Shown here: positions 47,701-60,055 of the stretch, one piece after another
Numbering within the stretch: position 1 is the stretch's first letter
How the letters are laid out: every line of letters begins with the position of its first letter
Assembly: GCA_947650285.1 (NCBI GenBank)
Contig: CANTFL010000634.1
Coordinates: 372,001-436,000, forward strand
Reading direction: 5' to 3'
DNA length: 64,000 bases
DNA from: Hyaloperonospora brassicae
Taxonomy: Eukaryota > Oomycota > Peronosporomycetes > Peronosporales > Peronosporaceae
Program-made: the position numbers and the translations under genes
The notes under the pieces: model-generated
The model's input: only the letters and a program-made list of their open reading frames with translations
What the model was told of the DNA's origin: nothing
The model's database searches: none

Positions 47701-49463
47701 TGTGGGGATCGATGAGTTCAGATTGCTAAGATCAGACATCCATTAAACTTGAAGTATATGCAGGAGAATTGGCGAAGGAAGGAAAGCGACACAAGTGGCT
47801 TCCGCAAGGTTAAGCCAATCGATCCACCCACTTAAGTGCAGAAAGCACATCTGCCAATACGTGGTGATACCATTCCCGTCACATTGCATCGAAGAAGATG
47901 CATTCATCAGTGGCCAAACTTACGTAACCTTTTCGAGACTTATCAAGCAAAACTGGTCTCGCAGCTGCTGCTACAATTGCATCACTGGTCACTCTGTTTG
48001 CGGAACGGAGCAGAGCAGCGCAGGTGGCCGAACTATTTTACGAGTGAAAAACAATGAAAGGTCACGGCAACGTCACACGTCAAACGTGCGAGATTGTGTC
48101 AGCAACGCGATTCTTTACCTCATGCCGCTGACGAGGATACTGCTTTGGGCCGATGCTGGCGCTCTGTGTACTTTAACAATCAAGCTGCTACTCGATGGAC
48201 GAGGTCGTTTTGGTGTTGTGGGTGTTATCCTAGAAGATGGCCACTGCTGGCTAGTGAACGTACAATTACATTGTATCGGTAGCTTGCGCGTTGACAACGC
48301 CACACCAGCTTTGCATATGAAGCAAGATAGCAGAAAGATAAACAGACGGCTATCAGGCACTTTTACTGTGAGCTGCATACTCGTATTCACGAGCAAAAGC
48401 TTATGAGCTTGCACCTACGCCTAGGCGTTTCCCACGCAGCATATTCGCCAGCTTCGTTCTCCCCTTAACTCGAGTCGACCTGGCTTCGTGTGCAGCAGTC
48501 CCATAGCACGGTGGTAGACCACTTCGCTACGTACCCATTGGCAGAGCTGATTCTGGACTTGGCGTCAAAAGCTGCCTCGAACAACAGTCGCGTATCTTCG
48601 GTCACGAAAGACCGTAGGCCAGGTAACTAAGCCACGAGATGGTTCATGTGCCTGCTCGTCAATGTACAGCTGATACAAGTGCCGAGCCCAACCAGCCTCT
48701 TTCACTTTCGAACGAAACGAACACGTTGTTGGACATTGTCACATTCAGAGCAATTTCGAGCCCCCCCCCTGCTCTGAAACCTGTTCGCGCTCATGTGTTC
48801 ACAGCGATGAAACAATATGTATCGATTGCAAACGCAAAGTCAAGCCATCCGGTCGTTATAACAAGTCCTGGAAAAACAGTTTCGCGCCGTCGTGGCGCAC
48901 CGAAAGCGTACGCCAAACAACACAGTCGTTCCGCCGCCGGACCTCAAGCAGTCGCCGTTTCTCACCGCTTTTGTTGCTACTGCCACTTGAGTCGGACATT
49001 CCACCCAACGGCTGGCTGGATACACACATACACAGACATACGTTTATACATGCATCCACACATTCAGGCATACGCACATGCATACCCCCTTTCAATCGAC
49101 TCACCCTCTTCGACCTTCAAGTGCAAACGTCCCATCCGTCCCACGCTCTTGTGCGCCTCTGGCTCTTTTCTGTGCCATCTGCTGCACGTACTACGCTACC
49201 GCAGCTGTTCGGACGTCAATGGCGTCAGCGCGCCCCATTTTTACCCGCATTTCGCCATGGGCCATGCATGCCTCGCTCCTATTGGTCGATAATCGACCCC
49301 GGCCGTCGTCTCACACAACCCCCGGCGAGACCGCACGACGACGGCGTGTGCGTGCGTCATCGCCTGCGAGTGTCGCGTCCGCGCCGCATCTGCATCGGGA
49401 AGAAGGAGCGCGACCAGACGCGCGTGGGGCCGTCGCGACCCGCACAAGTCTCTGCTTCGGTCG

Positions 49464-49469
<6 letters not shown>
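44737..49469. other. Intergenic stretch, at most decayed remnants
   Basis: No gene is supported. Isolated protein-like pieces occur on the plus strand at about 45607-45725 (SIRASDYFANILPM and RKLRDDFAEVKASGRLR) and 45840-46136, and around 48150-48270 (LLLDGRGRFGVVGVILEDG), the last vaguely like a LINE endonuclease strand pair. They are split by stops and frame changes. From about 48.9 kb composition becomes GC-rich as the next gene's promoter region begins. Confidence 0.4.

Positions 49470-49497
<28 letters not shown>
49470..49497. repeat. (CT)n microsatellite in a promoter region
   Basis: An uninterrupted CT run of about 14 units ends some 185 bp before the start codon of the PH-VPS9-RasGEF gene. 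Pyrimidine-rich runs near transcription starts are common in eukaryotes; an effect here is not shown. Confidence 0.85.
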
Positions 49498-49500
<3 letters not shown>

Positions 49501-49681
49501 TCTCTGCCCATACGGCGAAGTTGTTGGCTCGCCTCTTGTGGTCACGGAGCTGGTGAGAAAAACCCTGGCACGTGGACTCGATAAAAAACCCACGGCATTG
49601 AACCGCTCGAAAAACCCAACTTTGGGTCAATCGAGACAACGCCATCGAAGCACAGACGGACCTGCAGACGGACAGACGCTT

Positions 49682-52600
49682 ATGAACCACAGCGCGCTCG
49701 ACCTGCACCGAGCGACAGCCGCGTCCGAGCCGTTCCAGCGCGACGTCAAGCGCCCGTCGTCGTCGTCGTCGTCGTCACCGGCGACCGACGCCAGTGGCCG
49801 GCGGAGCTTTGGAACGTTTCTCATGGACGACGACGCCGCAGCGTCTCCTGTGCCGCAGCTGCAGCCCACGAAACGCCTTCCGCCGCCATTGCCGCCGCTG
49901 CGAGCTCAGGGAGTAGCAGCGCCCATCGAGTACCCTGTGCCGTGGCACCAGCCCCCGACGCCGCTCGCTGCGTGTCGACCACGCGGAGTCTCCAGTGGAG
50001 ACATTCCCGTGCTGGAGGCCGCTCGCGACAGCAGCCACTTCCGCTTGGACGGAGGAGAGTTGGCACGTGTGGCACTCAACGCCATCGACGAGGACGGCAC
50101 AGACGCTCGCGTCGTAGTGGGCGACTACGACGACGAAGACGACGACGATGTTGTGCCAGTGCTGCAGACGGCAGAAGACGCGATGCGAGCGCAGAAGTAC
50201 ACGGGCAGTAGGAAGTTTTCGTGGCGAGTGTCGGCTAGACGAGGCGTGCCTATTGGTCGCACGGTCCGTGTGCCTGATCAGGAGACGCTCTTGAGCATGT
50301 CGACAATAAGCACGGAGCTGTCGTCGTCGAGCTACGAACTATCCAACAGCAGCTCCCAGGAATCGAGGAGAAGCTCGACTCCACCTGTGCGAATCGATCG
50401 TGAGCTCGTGCGCAGCGGATGGCTGTACAAACAGGCAAATGTCATGTACGTCAGTCATTGCCGTGCTGCTTTCTTCTTGTCAAGTGGGTCGGTAGTTTGT
50501 CAAATGAGTCGGTTTCGGGACTAATGCGCTTTTTTGCGCTACAGGAAAACGTGGAAACGACGGTATTTTGTGCTAATCAAGCGCACAAATGTTGCAACAG
50601 GGGATTACTGGGCGTCACTGCAGTACTACAAGGGCAACAATTTTGGCAAGCTGCGAGGAGAGATGCACTTGCAAGACGGCATGCTGTCTGTGCGGTTTTT
50701 GGAACCAGATGAGACAAAGCGGCCATTTTGTTTCGAAGTAGCTGGCGAAGACTTTTCGTTTGTTTGCTCTGGATCCAATGATGACGATGCAAGTGCCTGG
50801 GTGTGTCTGCTGCAGAGCTTGTCAGGCGGAGGGGGCAGCACTATCCCACCGTCGGGCAGCTTGCTTGGTGCGTCGGCGACGAATCGGCTTTTGCATTCGG
50901 GAGATACTTCGAAGGGCAATCGAGCTCGTCCCAGCACCATCGATTCTCGGAGTATCCGAATCGTGGCAGAGTTGCGGAAAGTGCTGCACACGAGCAAGTC
51001 GCCAGAAGCCGCTCAGTATAAAGGGTTCATCGGCTCGTTTGAGTCCCGAGGCACAGAAGCGCTTCGCCAATTTCGAGAGTTCCACGCAACGCTGACGGAA
51101 TCCATCGTGAAAGACCACGGTGCTCGTATCTTGGCAGCACTCAAGGATCCAGGCGACGATGATATAAATGCTGCTAAGAGTGTGGACAAGAAAGAAGCCG
51201 CACAGCCGATATCACTTGATATGGTGCGGATGGCCATATCTCGTCATGTGGAAGAAGTGTTGTTTGTACCGCTTCAGGACAAAATCAATACCGGTCTCCG
51301 TCGCGTGTACCACGAGGAAGAGTCCTCGATAAACCGCAAAGTTAGATGGCTGCAAGGAAAAGACCAGATGTACTTCAACATCCCGCTGCATCAAATCTCG
51401 TGGAAAGAGTGGCGAAAAGCATCTCGAATCCTTGCTCAAATAGCTCAAGTGTCTCTTCCTGCAGCAAAGTACGACGTACTGACGAGTACGATCCGAAAGA
51501 TTCAGGCAACGTACGCTGACGAGCACGACACGGTTACTGACTTGGAGGCACTTGAGACCGACGACATTATCCCGATATTTACCTACGTGTTGTCGAATAG
51601 TGGCCTAGAGAACCTCATCTCGCTCAAAACCTTGTTGACTGAGCTGAATGGTTCGTGGGCCGTTGGCAGGTCGCCTGATGATGAAACGTCGCTCAAGATA
51701 TTGACGTACGCGGTGGATTTTATCAGCAATGTCAGCATACCTGCTGTACTGGAAGACATTTTCAAGGACCAAATTACGCTTTCGATTGACGGCGACTGGC
51801 GCCGTGTGTTGGAGTTTGAAGTGGAGCCCACGTATCGTTACGGTGCAATTGTAGAGCATATATCACCTCATGGCTACTCGGCTGTGGGGAACATCATCAC
51901 TCGGGGCTACGTGCTGGTGACAGTGAATGGCCAAAATGTGGTATTGTGGCCGTTCCAAGACATTATGACATTACTTCTCGAGTCAGCGTCTCCCCATCGG
52001 TTAGCGTTTATCCCTGGAAGTAGTTACTTCAAAATTCTGACGTCAAATAAGGCGCTGTGGAATGTGGCGTTGATGCATGCGTGCCAGCGCGGTGACGTGT
52101 TTAGCGTGCAAATGCTGCTTGCAAACGGCGCTGACGTGAATTATGTTGCTCATGAATGTGGAAGTAACACACCACTGCATGTCGCAGTCAGTGCTTTACA
52201 TTTTAACGTTGTTTCGTACATGCTTCAGCACGGCGCTAAGGTAAAGACTATTGGTGAATGTGGTCGCAGCGCACTGCACATGGTTGGGTCTCCTTGTACG
52301 ATGCCAGCCACAATCAGTGCGTCTCGTGATATCACGAAAGCCTCAAGTGGAACATCGGCTACGCTGAGCAACTCCGATAGGGCGGTGTTGATCATCAAGA
52401 AACTACTGGGTCACGGCGCGCACGTCGACACTGTTGACATCTACGGCAACACGCCGATCATGTTGCTGGCAGAAAGAGGTTTCCTCGGTGGAATTGACGT
52501 GATCATGGAAGCAGATAGCAAGATTGATCTGAACGCTCGAAATTGGCAGCGTGGCATGTGCGCTCTCGCGCTTGCAGCAAAAAGCGGCCAAGCGAATGTA

Positions 52601-55062
52601 GTGGAGGGATTGCTAGATTATGGCGCTCAAGCTGACATTCGTACGCTGCATGGTGAGACTCCACTACATTTCGCGGCAGCTGGCGCGAGCCAACGCGTGT
52701 GTCAGTTGCTTGTAGAAAAAGGCTGCGATGTCGATGTCCGTACGAGCGAAGGGTTGACTCCGTTGATGGTCGCAGTTACGAAAGATCATTGCACGGCGAT
52801 TGACAGTGTGGACGTTTTGTTGCCGTCTGGAGCATCCCCAGTGATGGACCACAGCAATCTCCGCAAGGGGCGGCACGACATGACGTATGGCTTGCGAGGC
52901 AACATAAGCCTGGATAACTCGTCTGTCATTTCAACGATGAATTATCTCGTGCAGAGCGGTGCTAAGATATCCGCGGTCTGCGAAGCGTATCGTACGCCCT
53001 TACATTATGCCGCTCTTTCCGGATGTGACGAGTTGCTTGCGTATCTCACGGCAAAAGTAGGCGACGATACGAGTGCTGGAAGGCGCGACTTGTATGGGCA
53101 GTCAGTGGCGTCTATAGCGGAAACTGGTCGAGCCTCTCACGCGCATGCGATTGGAGCCGCATCTGACGACAAAGACTTAGCAATAGTCGATGATTGCAGT
53201 GTGATGGCAGAAAACGATGACTCTGATGACGATGACGACGACATCGATGACTTGGAGCATGCTGACATCCCCATGTCACTGACAGGGCGCAAAGACCTTT
53301 TGGGAAAGGGTTTGAGCATCAAGGATCTTGTGACTGAAGAAAATGATGGAGTGGAGGAAATCATTGCAGGAACATTTGATGCCATTGCCAATTTTTTGTT
53401 GCGCTATGAAAATTATCGTATGGAGGAGTTAGGCGCACTCATATGGTCCTGCGGGTACGCATCGAGCGGAGGTGGGAACACGTTCAAAGATACGGTAGAC
53501 ATATTGCAAACTATGCGGAAACGGTACTCGGTCGGAACGGAAGCTGGTTTTTACGTGCGAAGAATGCTGCTGAGTGCACTGGATAAGTTGGTGGAGATAT
53601 TGAAGCACAGTGTTGAGTGCGATACGGCCGTGTGCAATTACGTAGCTGATCTGTACACGGAGTTGGTTCCTGTGCAGGACGAACTGGCCAAGGAGGACCC
53701 GCAGTGCGCGCAATGGCTCTGCGCGTCGCTATTGCCTGAGTTCGCAGACGCTTGTCTGTCGAACCATGTGCATGAGTATCAGGTACTGTCGTTTTGCGAG
53801 AGTGATTACACGTCCCTGAAGCAGTTCATTTGCACAGCGAAGCAGGCGAATCCGAACGTCGAGTTTCTCGATGACGAGTTGTTTGGCGTTGCCACGGGCA
53901 TGGAGATTATCACAGAAGCGATGCGGCGCCGAATGTCTCTCGCTGGTGTGTGGAGGACGGGAGGGGGAAAGAAGTCATTTGTGGTAAAGCAAGAGGAGAC
54001 ATTCGACACCATAGCTGAAGAACGGTCGACCACAATTACACCCTGGCAGCCGAGGGGCGTGAATGTGGGCCGCGCGTATGCTGTAGAGCAGCGGATGGTC
54101 AGGTTATGGTGCGTGTCGCTGCAGCCTATGGTACATGCTCATGGCTAACTGGTGTCTATGTCATTGTTTGCAAAAGGATCTTGGACTTGGACCCAAGCAT
54201 CATCGCACAGCAGATCACTCTGATACAGCACTATCTATTCAGCAAGATTAAAGGTAACGACTCAGAGTTGCATTCTTGCGGACGTCGACCCAAGCAGAGT
54301 GCTGGCGTCGTTGCTGATACGTTTTGTGCTTGCAGTGTCTGAAGTTCTTGCATCCAAGCGCAACGCCGAGAAGACGCCAGGGTATCAGCGACTTCGGTTG
54401 CTGCACAATCACGTTTCCACTTGGGTGGTTAGTCAGATTCTTATGCGAAGCGACGTGGACCAACGTGCGGAAATCCTCGCCTACTTCATTCGTGTCGCTG
54501 GCGTGCTGCTCTCCCCTCTGCAAAACCTGGATGGGTTTATGGCCGTCATGAACGCAGCAAACGACTCGTCCATTTTCCGTTTGAAGAAAACATGGGGCCG
54601 GCTACCGCCACAAGCGCGGGAATTGTGGCAAGAGTTGATGCCGCTTACAGAGAAGGGTGCTCGGCCACTCAACAAGCTCACGAAAGAATCGACGCCACCG
54701 CTGATCCCGTATTTGGGTGTTGTGATCCAAAACGTGATAGCGTTGCAGGAGTACCCAGACCGTGTGGAGGGAGACTTGCTCAACTTCAAAAAAATACGCT
54801 CTATCGGCTCTCTCATCCAGAAACTGCTATCGTTTCAGAAGACGCCGTACTTGCTACCGACGGACAAGCGTGTTTTGGTAAGGTCAAAACGATATGCTTG
54901 CATCTGTACGGCTTCATGGATGGCTGATACTTATTTGTGTCGGCGATGTTTTTGTAGGAACATATTTGCTCGCCAGTTCCCTTCGTAGATGGCGACGCGT
55001 GTTTTACGCGCTCGCTAAAGATTGAGCCCCGCGTCGCTGATGCTGCATCCGAGACTACATGA
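49682..55062 (+). CDS. PH-VPS9-PDZ-like-ankyrin-REM-RasGEF protein
   Basis: Five exons (49682-50445, 50545-54108, 54177-54253, 54336-54877, 54958-55062) total 5052 bp, giving 1683 residues. Introns are 68-99 bp; four of four start GT and end AG. Domains in order: a disordered Ser/Asp-rich leader (1-240); a PH domain (about 243-350: RSGWLYKQANVM, KTWKRRYFVLIK) spanning intron 1; a VPS9 domain (about 476-650: DDIIPIFTYVLSNSGLENLI) expected to activate Rab5-type GTPases; a PDZ-like domain (about 677-745: GAIVEHISPHGYSAVGNIIT); about eight ankyrin repeats (764-1110: NTPLHVAVSAL, ETPLHFAAAGA, RTPLHYAALSG); an acidic run (about 1145-1160); a REM/RasGEF-N region (about 1187-1330: FDAIANFLLRYENYRMEEL); and a RasGEF catalytic domain (1443-1683: LDPSIIAQQITLIQHYLFSK, SRLKKTW-like SIFRLKKTWGRL, LIPYLGVVIQNVIALQEYP, ending SLKIEPR). 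The PH domain suggests phosphoinositide membranes. Two different exchange domains in one chain is unusual. The start at 49682 is the first ATG after the promoter-like GC-rich, CT-repeat region; the frame is open further upstream. Confidence 0.88.
50446..50544 (+). other. Intron 1 of the PH-VPS9-RasGEF gene, inside the PH domain
   Basis: The donor GTACGT follows the codon start AT and the acceptor ACAG precedes G, restoring ATG and then KTWKRRYFVL. Without splicing the PH domain is cut after its first strand, so the intron is well supported. Length is 99 bp. Confidence 0.88.
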
Positions 55063-57018
55063 TAATGTGAACTGCACATCGGCAGCGGCTAGTCGATATG
55101 GAGCTTGCATGCTTGGCTGCACACCCCGTGCAGCCGGGAGAAACACCGTGTGGTGTGCTGGTCAGCGATATCTCGGATCGGGGCTTTCGGAATAGCGGAT
55201 GACAAAAGGCGGATTCGCCAAATGTGAAAGAATAAACAATGTGTAAGTAATAATTTCTAGAGCTTACTGACTTCAAGTGGTCTTTGCTTAGTTATTTACT
55301 TGCTTATCCGTGCAAAGTCGGAGCGTTTTACGGATATGGTGTTTGTTTTGTTGCCACAATAGCAGCGTACTGTAGCGCGGCGATGATCATGGCACTATAG
55401 CAGTCGATCGATATCTGCTTCGACTGAGTGCTCTATTGAGTCCACCTGGTCTCATCATTAGAAGCAGCTCCTGTCGACCTTCTCGTCACGACGGCATGCA
55501 GCTTCTATACAAGCGGTTCTTGCTATCGTTTGTCAAAAGCAATGTTCTCACATCTACGCAGCTGTCTTGTACAATCTCGGGATGTCGACGATCTTTTTCG
55601 ACATAAGAATGGATGTCAGCGGGTTTGCTGCGATCAAAAGGACGAAGCATCTCCAGTCTTTGCTTTGTAGCTATATATGCAGCACAACACGTCAACACAC
55701 TACGCCATCTCGGGGACGCGTCTTCTCAACGTCGACCTACCTCAACGCGTCTTCAGACTGTCGCCCATGTAACAGACTTCGGACAAACCTGTCACAGTCA
55801 TTTCACAGGGTGATAATAGCACAATCGGGTGGCAAAATGGCTCAATGCAATCGATCAACAAGCTGCAGCGATGCGTACGACGTCTGTACTATGCTCTACC
55901 TCACGACAATTCCTGCTGCCCTTTTGATCGATTGCTACGTAGAAAAGCTGAAAATAAGGTTTTGCATCATACCATCATCTCGATATGGCTACTCGGGTCG
56001 TCTTTGGGAACGGCGCACGTTCGATAGCTTGATCATCTACGGAGTCAAAGGTGAAACAAAGCTGACGATGCTCTGCTGTTTTAAACCAATGTATGGCTAT
56101 GCAAAAACCGAAAAGTTTGTTATTGGAACGAGTCGTTCGGTGCGACGAGACTGCGACTCATCTTTTGCGTCGACAGAAGCCGTCAGAATATATCGCTGCC
56201 ATACTTAACAAAGCGATGAAATAGTCGTCTGCTTTCACCTTTTCGAACTTGTCAAGAACCAGAACTTGCCTCGAATAAAGAGCTCTTTGCACAGGATGAA
56301 ACACTCCAACGGGTTGTAATGCCACTTTGTACAAAACACGACCGTAAGTAAATTACGACAACGCTCTGAAGCCGTTGTTGGCAGTATGTTGCATCTTGAA
56401 GCAAAACCACAGTGCTTGCTCATTGTCCAGTTGGCTTCGCATATACTTTTGCTACGACAAAAGAGGAAAGATGAAAGAGGTGGAGTAGAGGAGTCGGGAC
56501 CTAAGCGGTCTTATTGAATCGACTAAACATATTACGCTCGCACAAGGCAGAGGTGGGTAAAACTATGGTGTTGCGAGTCGCCCAGTCAATGTATATACCA
56601 AAGCCAGCGATGAGGGATCTGGAAATGTTTGCTTTCAAACGCATGCGAAATCGACATGGATACAAACGACATCGTTTGGTAGCGAGGTCATTTCGTAAGA
56701 CACCGCTGCTCCATTGACGACGACTTTGAAGCACCTGATTGTCTGTGCGAGGCACGTCATACTTAATAACGAGGTCATTTTACCCAGTCCACCACAGAGA
56801 TCCGTCCGTAAGTTTCGGTAGCCCGGTAATTTACTCGCATTTGCCGGGTTCAATACCTGTGTTTATCGGCGTCGAGCACTTTGTATCACTTGCACTTGTC
56901 GAACGAATTCGACAATAAAACCCAGCTCAAAACGACACGCAAAGTCGACGACCCATCCGTCACCCAAAAAACCCACTTGGTAGTCAAGCATTATCACCAC
57001 CGAAACGGAAGTGTCGGA
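55063..57018. other. Intergenic; possible decayed minus-strand gene near 55.5-56.2 kb
   Basis: The minus frame 55698-55486 reads KQRLEMLRPFDRSKPADIH and VDVRTLLLTNDSKNRLYR, with protein-like composition. Neighbouring minus frames around 55.8-56.0 kb carry other short protein-like pieces, but no motif is recognised and frames change repeatedly. The 213-residue plus frame 55567-56208 over the same place looks like a shadow. I call it unresolved. Confidence 0.35.
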
Positions 57019-58383
57019 ATGGATCCACACGTGTTCCAGACGAAGCTGGCGCTGGCTGAGAGCACTGAGACGCGCGACAGCTGCGTTGAGCTGCTGCGTT
57101 ACGTCCGCAGAGAGAAATTGCGCGAGTCCGGCGCTGTCGCACGCGTGGGAAAGCTGCTAGTGACCAAACACCGCCGAGGACTCGGCGACGAACGTAATTG
57201 TGCTAAAACATCCGAAACGAAAATGCTTTAACCGTTTTAACGCCATAACTGTGCAATGTTTTTTGTTTGGTCACGTAGTGTGGACGGTGTACGAGCAAAC
57301 GTTCATCGCCGCTCTGGACCTGCACGATGACGAGCTGGCTGAGGTAATAACGACAACAAGCATTGTCGCGTCGCTGTCTGTTTGGATGACTTATTGTGGG
57401 CGCTTTTTTTCACCCGACCAAAACTGGATTTCGCTGGTTTTACGATACGATGTGTTTTAAACAGACCTGTCTCAAGGCGCTGCAAAGCCAGTTCCTAGAC
57501 AGCTCCCGCGTTGCGCGGCTGGAGGGTATGCAGCTCGAGCAGCAAAGTGAGTTCGAAAAGGCGTTGGCACTATACGACAAGCTGCTGGATGCCAATCCGG
57601 CCAATGCGTTGGTGCTGAAGCGCAAGATTGCAGTGCTCAAGGCGCAGAAAAGGACCGCAGACGTTATCGCTGCGCTCAATGAGTTCCTGCGCGGCTTTGG
57701 AACGGACCATTCAGCTGTATGTGTGGCAGCAGCTGTCGATGAGATCGCGTCATTGACGTAGCAACAGAGTTCTCACGATCGTGCTTTTTCGTGACGGCGT
57801 TGATGTGGACGTGCAGTGGACTGAACTGGGCGAGACGTACCTGTCGATTGGCACGTATCGCTACGCCGCCTTTTGCTACGAGGAGCTGGTGCTGTTGAAC
57901 CCCATGGACGCCATTTACCACAGTCGACTAGCAGATGTACGTCGAAACGCGACGTAACTGCTACGATACGTTGGACTCGTCGATTGTAAACGCTTGTTGT
58001 GATCTCTCTGTCTGCAGATTTACTCGACGATTGGCGGTCTGGAGAATCTGCTGAAGGCGCGCAAGCACTACGCCCACTCGCTCGAGCTGAACAAGAAGCA
58101 GAACCTCCGAGCTTACTTTGCACTGGTGACCTGCACCAAAGCAATCGCAATGCAGCGTGCCTACCGTGCGGACCAAGACGATGATGGAATCAACGAGCGG
58201 CTGCAGACGTTTGCACTCAACTGCATCCAGGACATTTATGCCACCTACTCGTCTCCTGATCTTGCTGGAATCGGTACGTGATCAGTGCGCTGGAAACAAC
58301 TTGCGAGTGTGCTTGACCTGATCAGCGGCGTGAGTGGCTTCACTTGTTGTGCTCTAGCGCAAGCGACGATCACGGCTCTGTAA
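57019..58383 (+). CDS. EMC2: ER membrane protein complex subunit 2 (TPR protein)
   Basis: Six exons: 57019-57193, 57279-57343, 57465-57716, 57817-57936, 58018-58273, 58358-58383. They total 894 bp, giving 297 residues, the same size as human EMC2. EMC inserts tail-anchored and multipass proteins into the ER membrane, and EMC2 is its cytosolic tetratricopeptide scaffold. Recognised blocks are LWTVYEQTFIAALDLHDDEL (across intron 1), YDKLLDANPANALVLKRKIA, WTELGETYLSIGTYRYAAFC, EELVLLNPMDAIYHSRLADI and YSTIGGLENLLKARKHYAHS. Together they form a TPR array, and each intron removal restores a family block. Starts at MDPHVFQTKLALAE. The last intron (GTACGT...CTAG) is less certain: without it the frame ends six codons earlier at 58281 with 291 residues. 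The gene converges with the HSPA13-like gene 173 bp away. Confidence 0.9.
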
Positions 58384-58556
58384 AGGACAAATGACGCGGA
58401 ACAGGACGGCGACGACGTACAATTGATGACTCGTGTCTTCTTAACATGTGCTGACCGATAGCGGTGTGATAGTCTAGATCCACACTGCTGTGTCATGTTG
58501 CTTCGTCTGATCGTTCAACAACGCTTGTGAACCATATGGACCGCTCCGTGCTCCCG

Positions 58557-60023
58557 TTAATCCAGCGTCCGTGCTGCTCCGTACGCCACAGCAAGATCTG
58601 GATCGATGTCTGAGAGCGGTGCACGACCTTGGAACATAGCAGTGAGACGCTCGCGCACCCACGGGATTCGCGACGATCCTCCTACCAGTACTACGGCATC
58701 AATCTCTTCGGACACCATGTTGTTGGCTTCAAGCACCTCGCGCACTGGAAGCATTGTGCGCTCCAGCAATGACCCACACATCGTCTCGAATTGCACTCTT
58801 GTCATCTCCACGTTTGCTCGAGTCTGGTGCACCGCCTCCGATCCAGGGTCGTCCCATAGGCAAGAGGCGCTGGCAGTAGGAGCATCCGTGAGCTGTCTCT
58901 TGAGGAGCTCGGCAGCACGGCGGACCCCGGTCAGTGTACACGGTAGCTCTTTGTCGTCATCGCCATGTCCGTTAGCGTCGGCTCCACGCGACGTAATCGG
59001 AGCGCCGAGCTGTGCTTCAAACTGCTCCACCAGCCATGCTGCCAAGCGTGCGTCCAGATCTTCACCCCCTAGATGGTTGTCTCCAAGCGTGTCGAGCACA
59101 GTGATAGCTCCGTTCCGAGCGTAGAGTAGTGAGACGTCCAGCGTGCCGCCACCAAAGTCGAACACCAGCAGGAAACTCACATTCGGGTCTTGGTGCAGAC
59201 CATAAGCAATCGCCGCAGCTGTCGGTTCTTCCAGCACACGGGACACCTGCAATCCTGCGGCTTGAAAAGACGCCACGGTGTCATTGCGTTGCTTCGCGTC
59301 AAAGTCCACTGGCACTGCAATAACTGCCTTTGTGATCTGGTCGTGGCCGACAAAGTGGTGGGCCATATCGCGGAGATGCCGCACGATCCTGCTGCCGATT
59401 TCAACTGGCGTCACGCAGTCAGAATGGCCGTGTAACTCGATGGCAAAGCATACTCCGTCGTGGTCACCGTCTTGCAGCGCCTTCACGCTGAACTCGTACG
59501 GCAGAGTGCCATGTGTGTTGGCCTCTAAGCCCAGCACTTGTTCGTACCTGAGACACAGAGACACGACATGAGTTCTCGCTACTGCTTCAGGTATGTAGCA
59601 CTGTCTGGTCCGTCCCGCACCTTCGACCGATGAACCGTTTAGCATTAAAAATAGTGTGTCGGGGGTCTATTGCTCCGTGCTCTCGTGCTTTGCGGCCTAC
59701 GGCTGCGTCTGAGAGCAGGAACAAATACACAACATACACAAGACCAATGCATGAGCTTAGCACAGCAGTAGACACGATCGTATCACACGCACAGAGACGG
59801 ACCTCCATTGGGCAGGAAGGCAACAGTGGACGGCACGAGTGTGTAGCCATCTTTGTCTGCAATTGCAGTCACTTTGCCCTTCTGAGAAATCGCGACGACT
59901 GAGTACGTCGTGCCCAAGTCAATGCCCACCACTATCACGACAGGACAGTAGTCAGTACACATCCAATAGTGAAAACTACTATCATCACCACTACGAGTAG
60001 CATAGCATAGCAGCATCAGCAGC

Positions 60024-60055
<32 letters not shown>

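Noticed and set aside
47795..48406. 203-residue plus frame, partly resembling a LINE endonuclease
   Set aside because: Only one short block (LLLDGRGRFGVVGVILEDG) is suggestive; no LQE or GDFN box is found in any frame nearby.
48639..49681. Long plus-strand frames of 217 residues and the upstream part of the 517-residue frame
   Set aside because: They cross a GC-rich region with a CT microsatellite, overlap open frames on other strands and have no motif; more likely promoter and leader.
55567..56208. 213-residue plus frame
   Set aside because: Cys/Ser-rich, without motif, and opposed by more protein-like minus-strand pieces.
56820..56875. tRNA-like T-arm (GGGTTCAATACC)
   Set aside because: No matching acceptor, D or anticodon stems could be placed around it.
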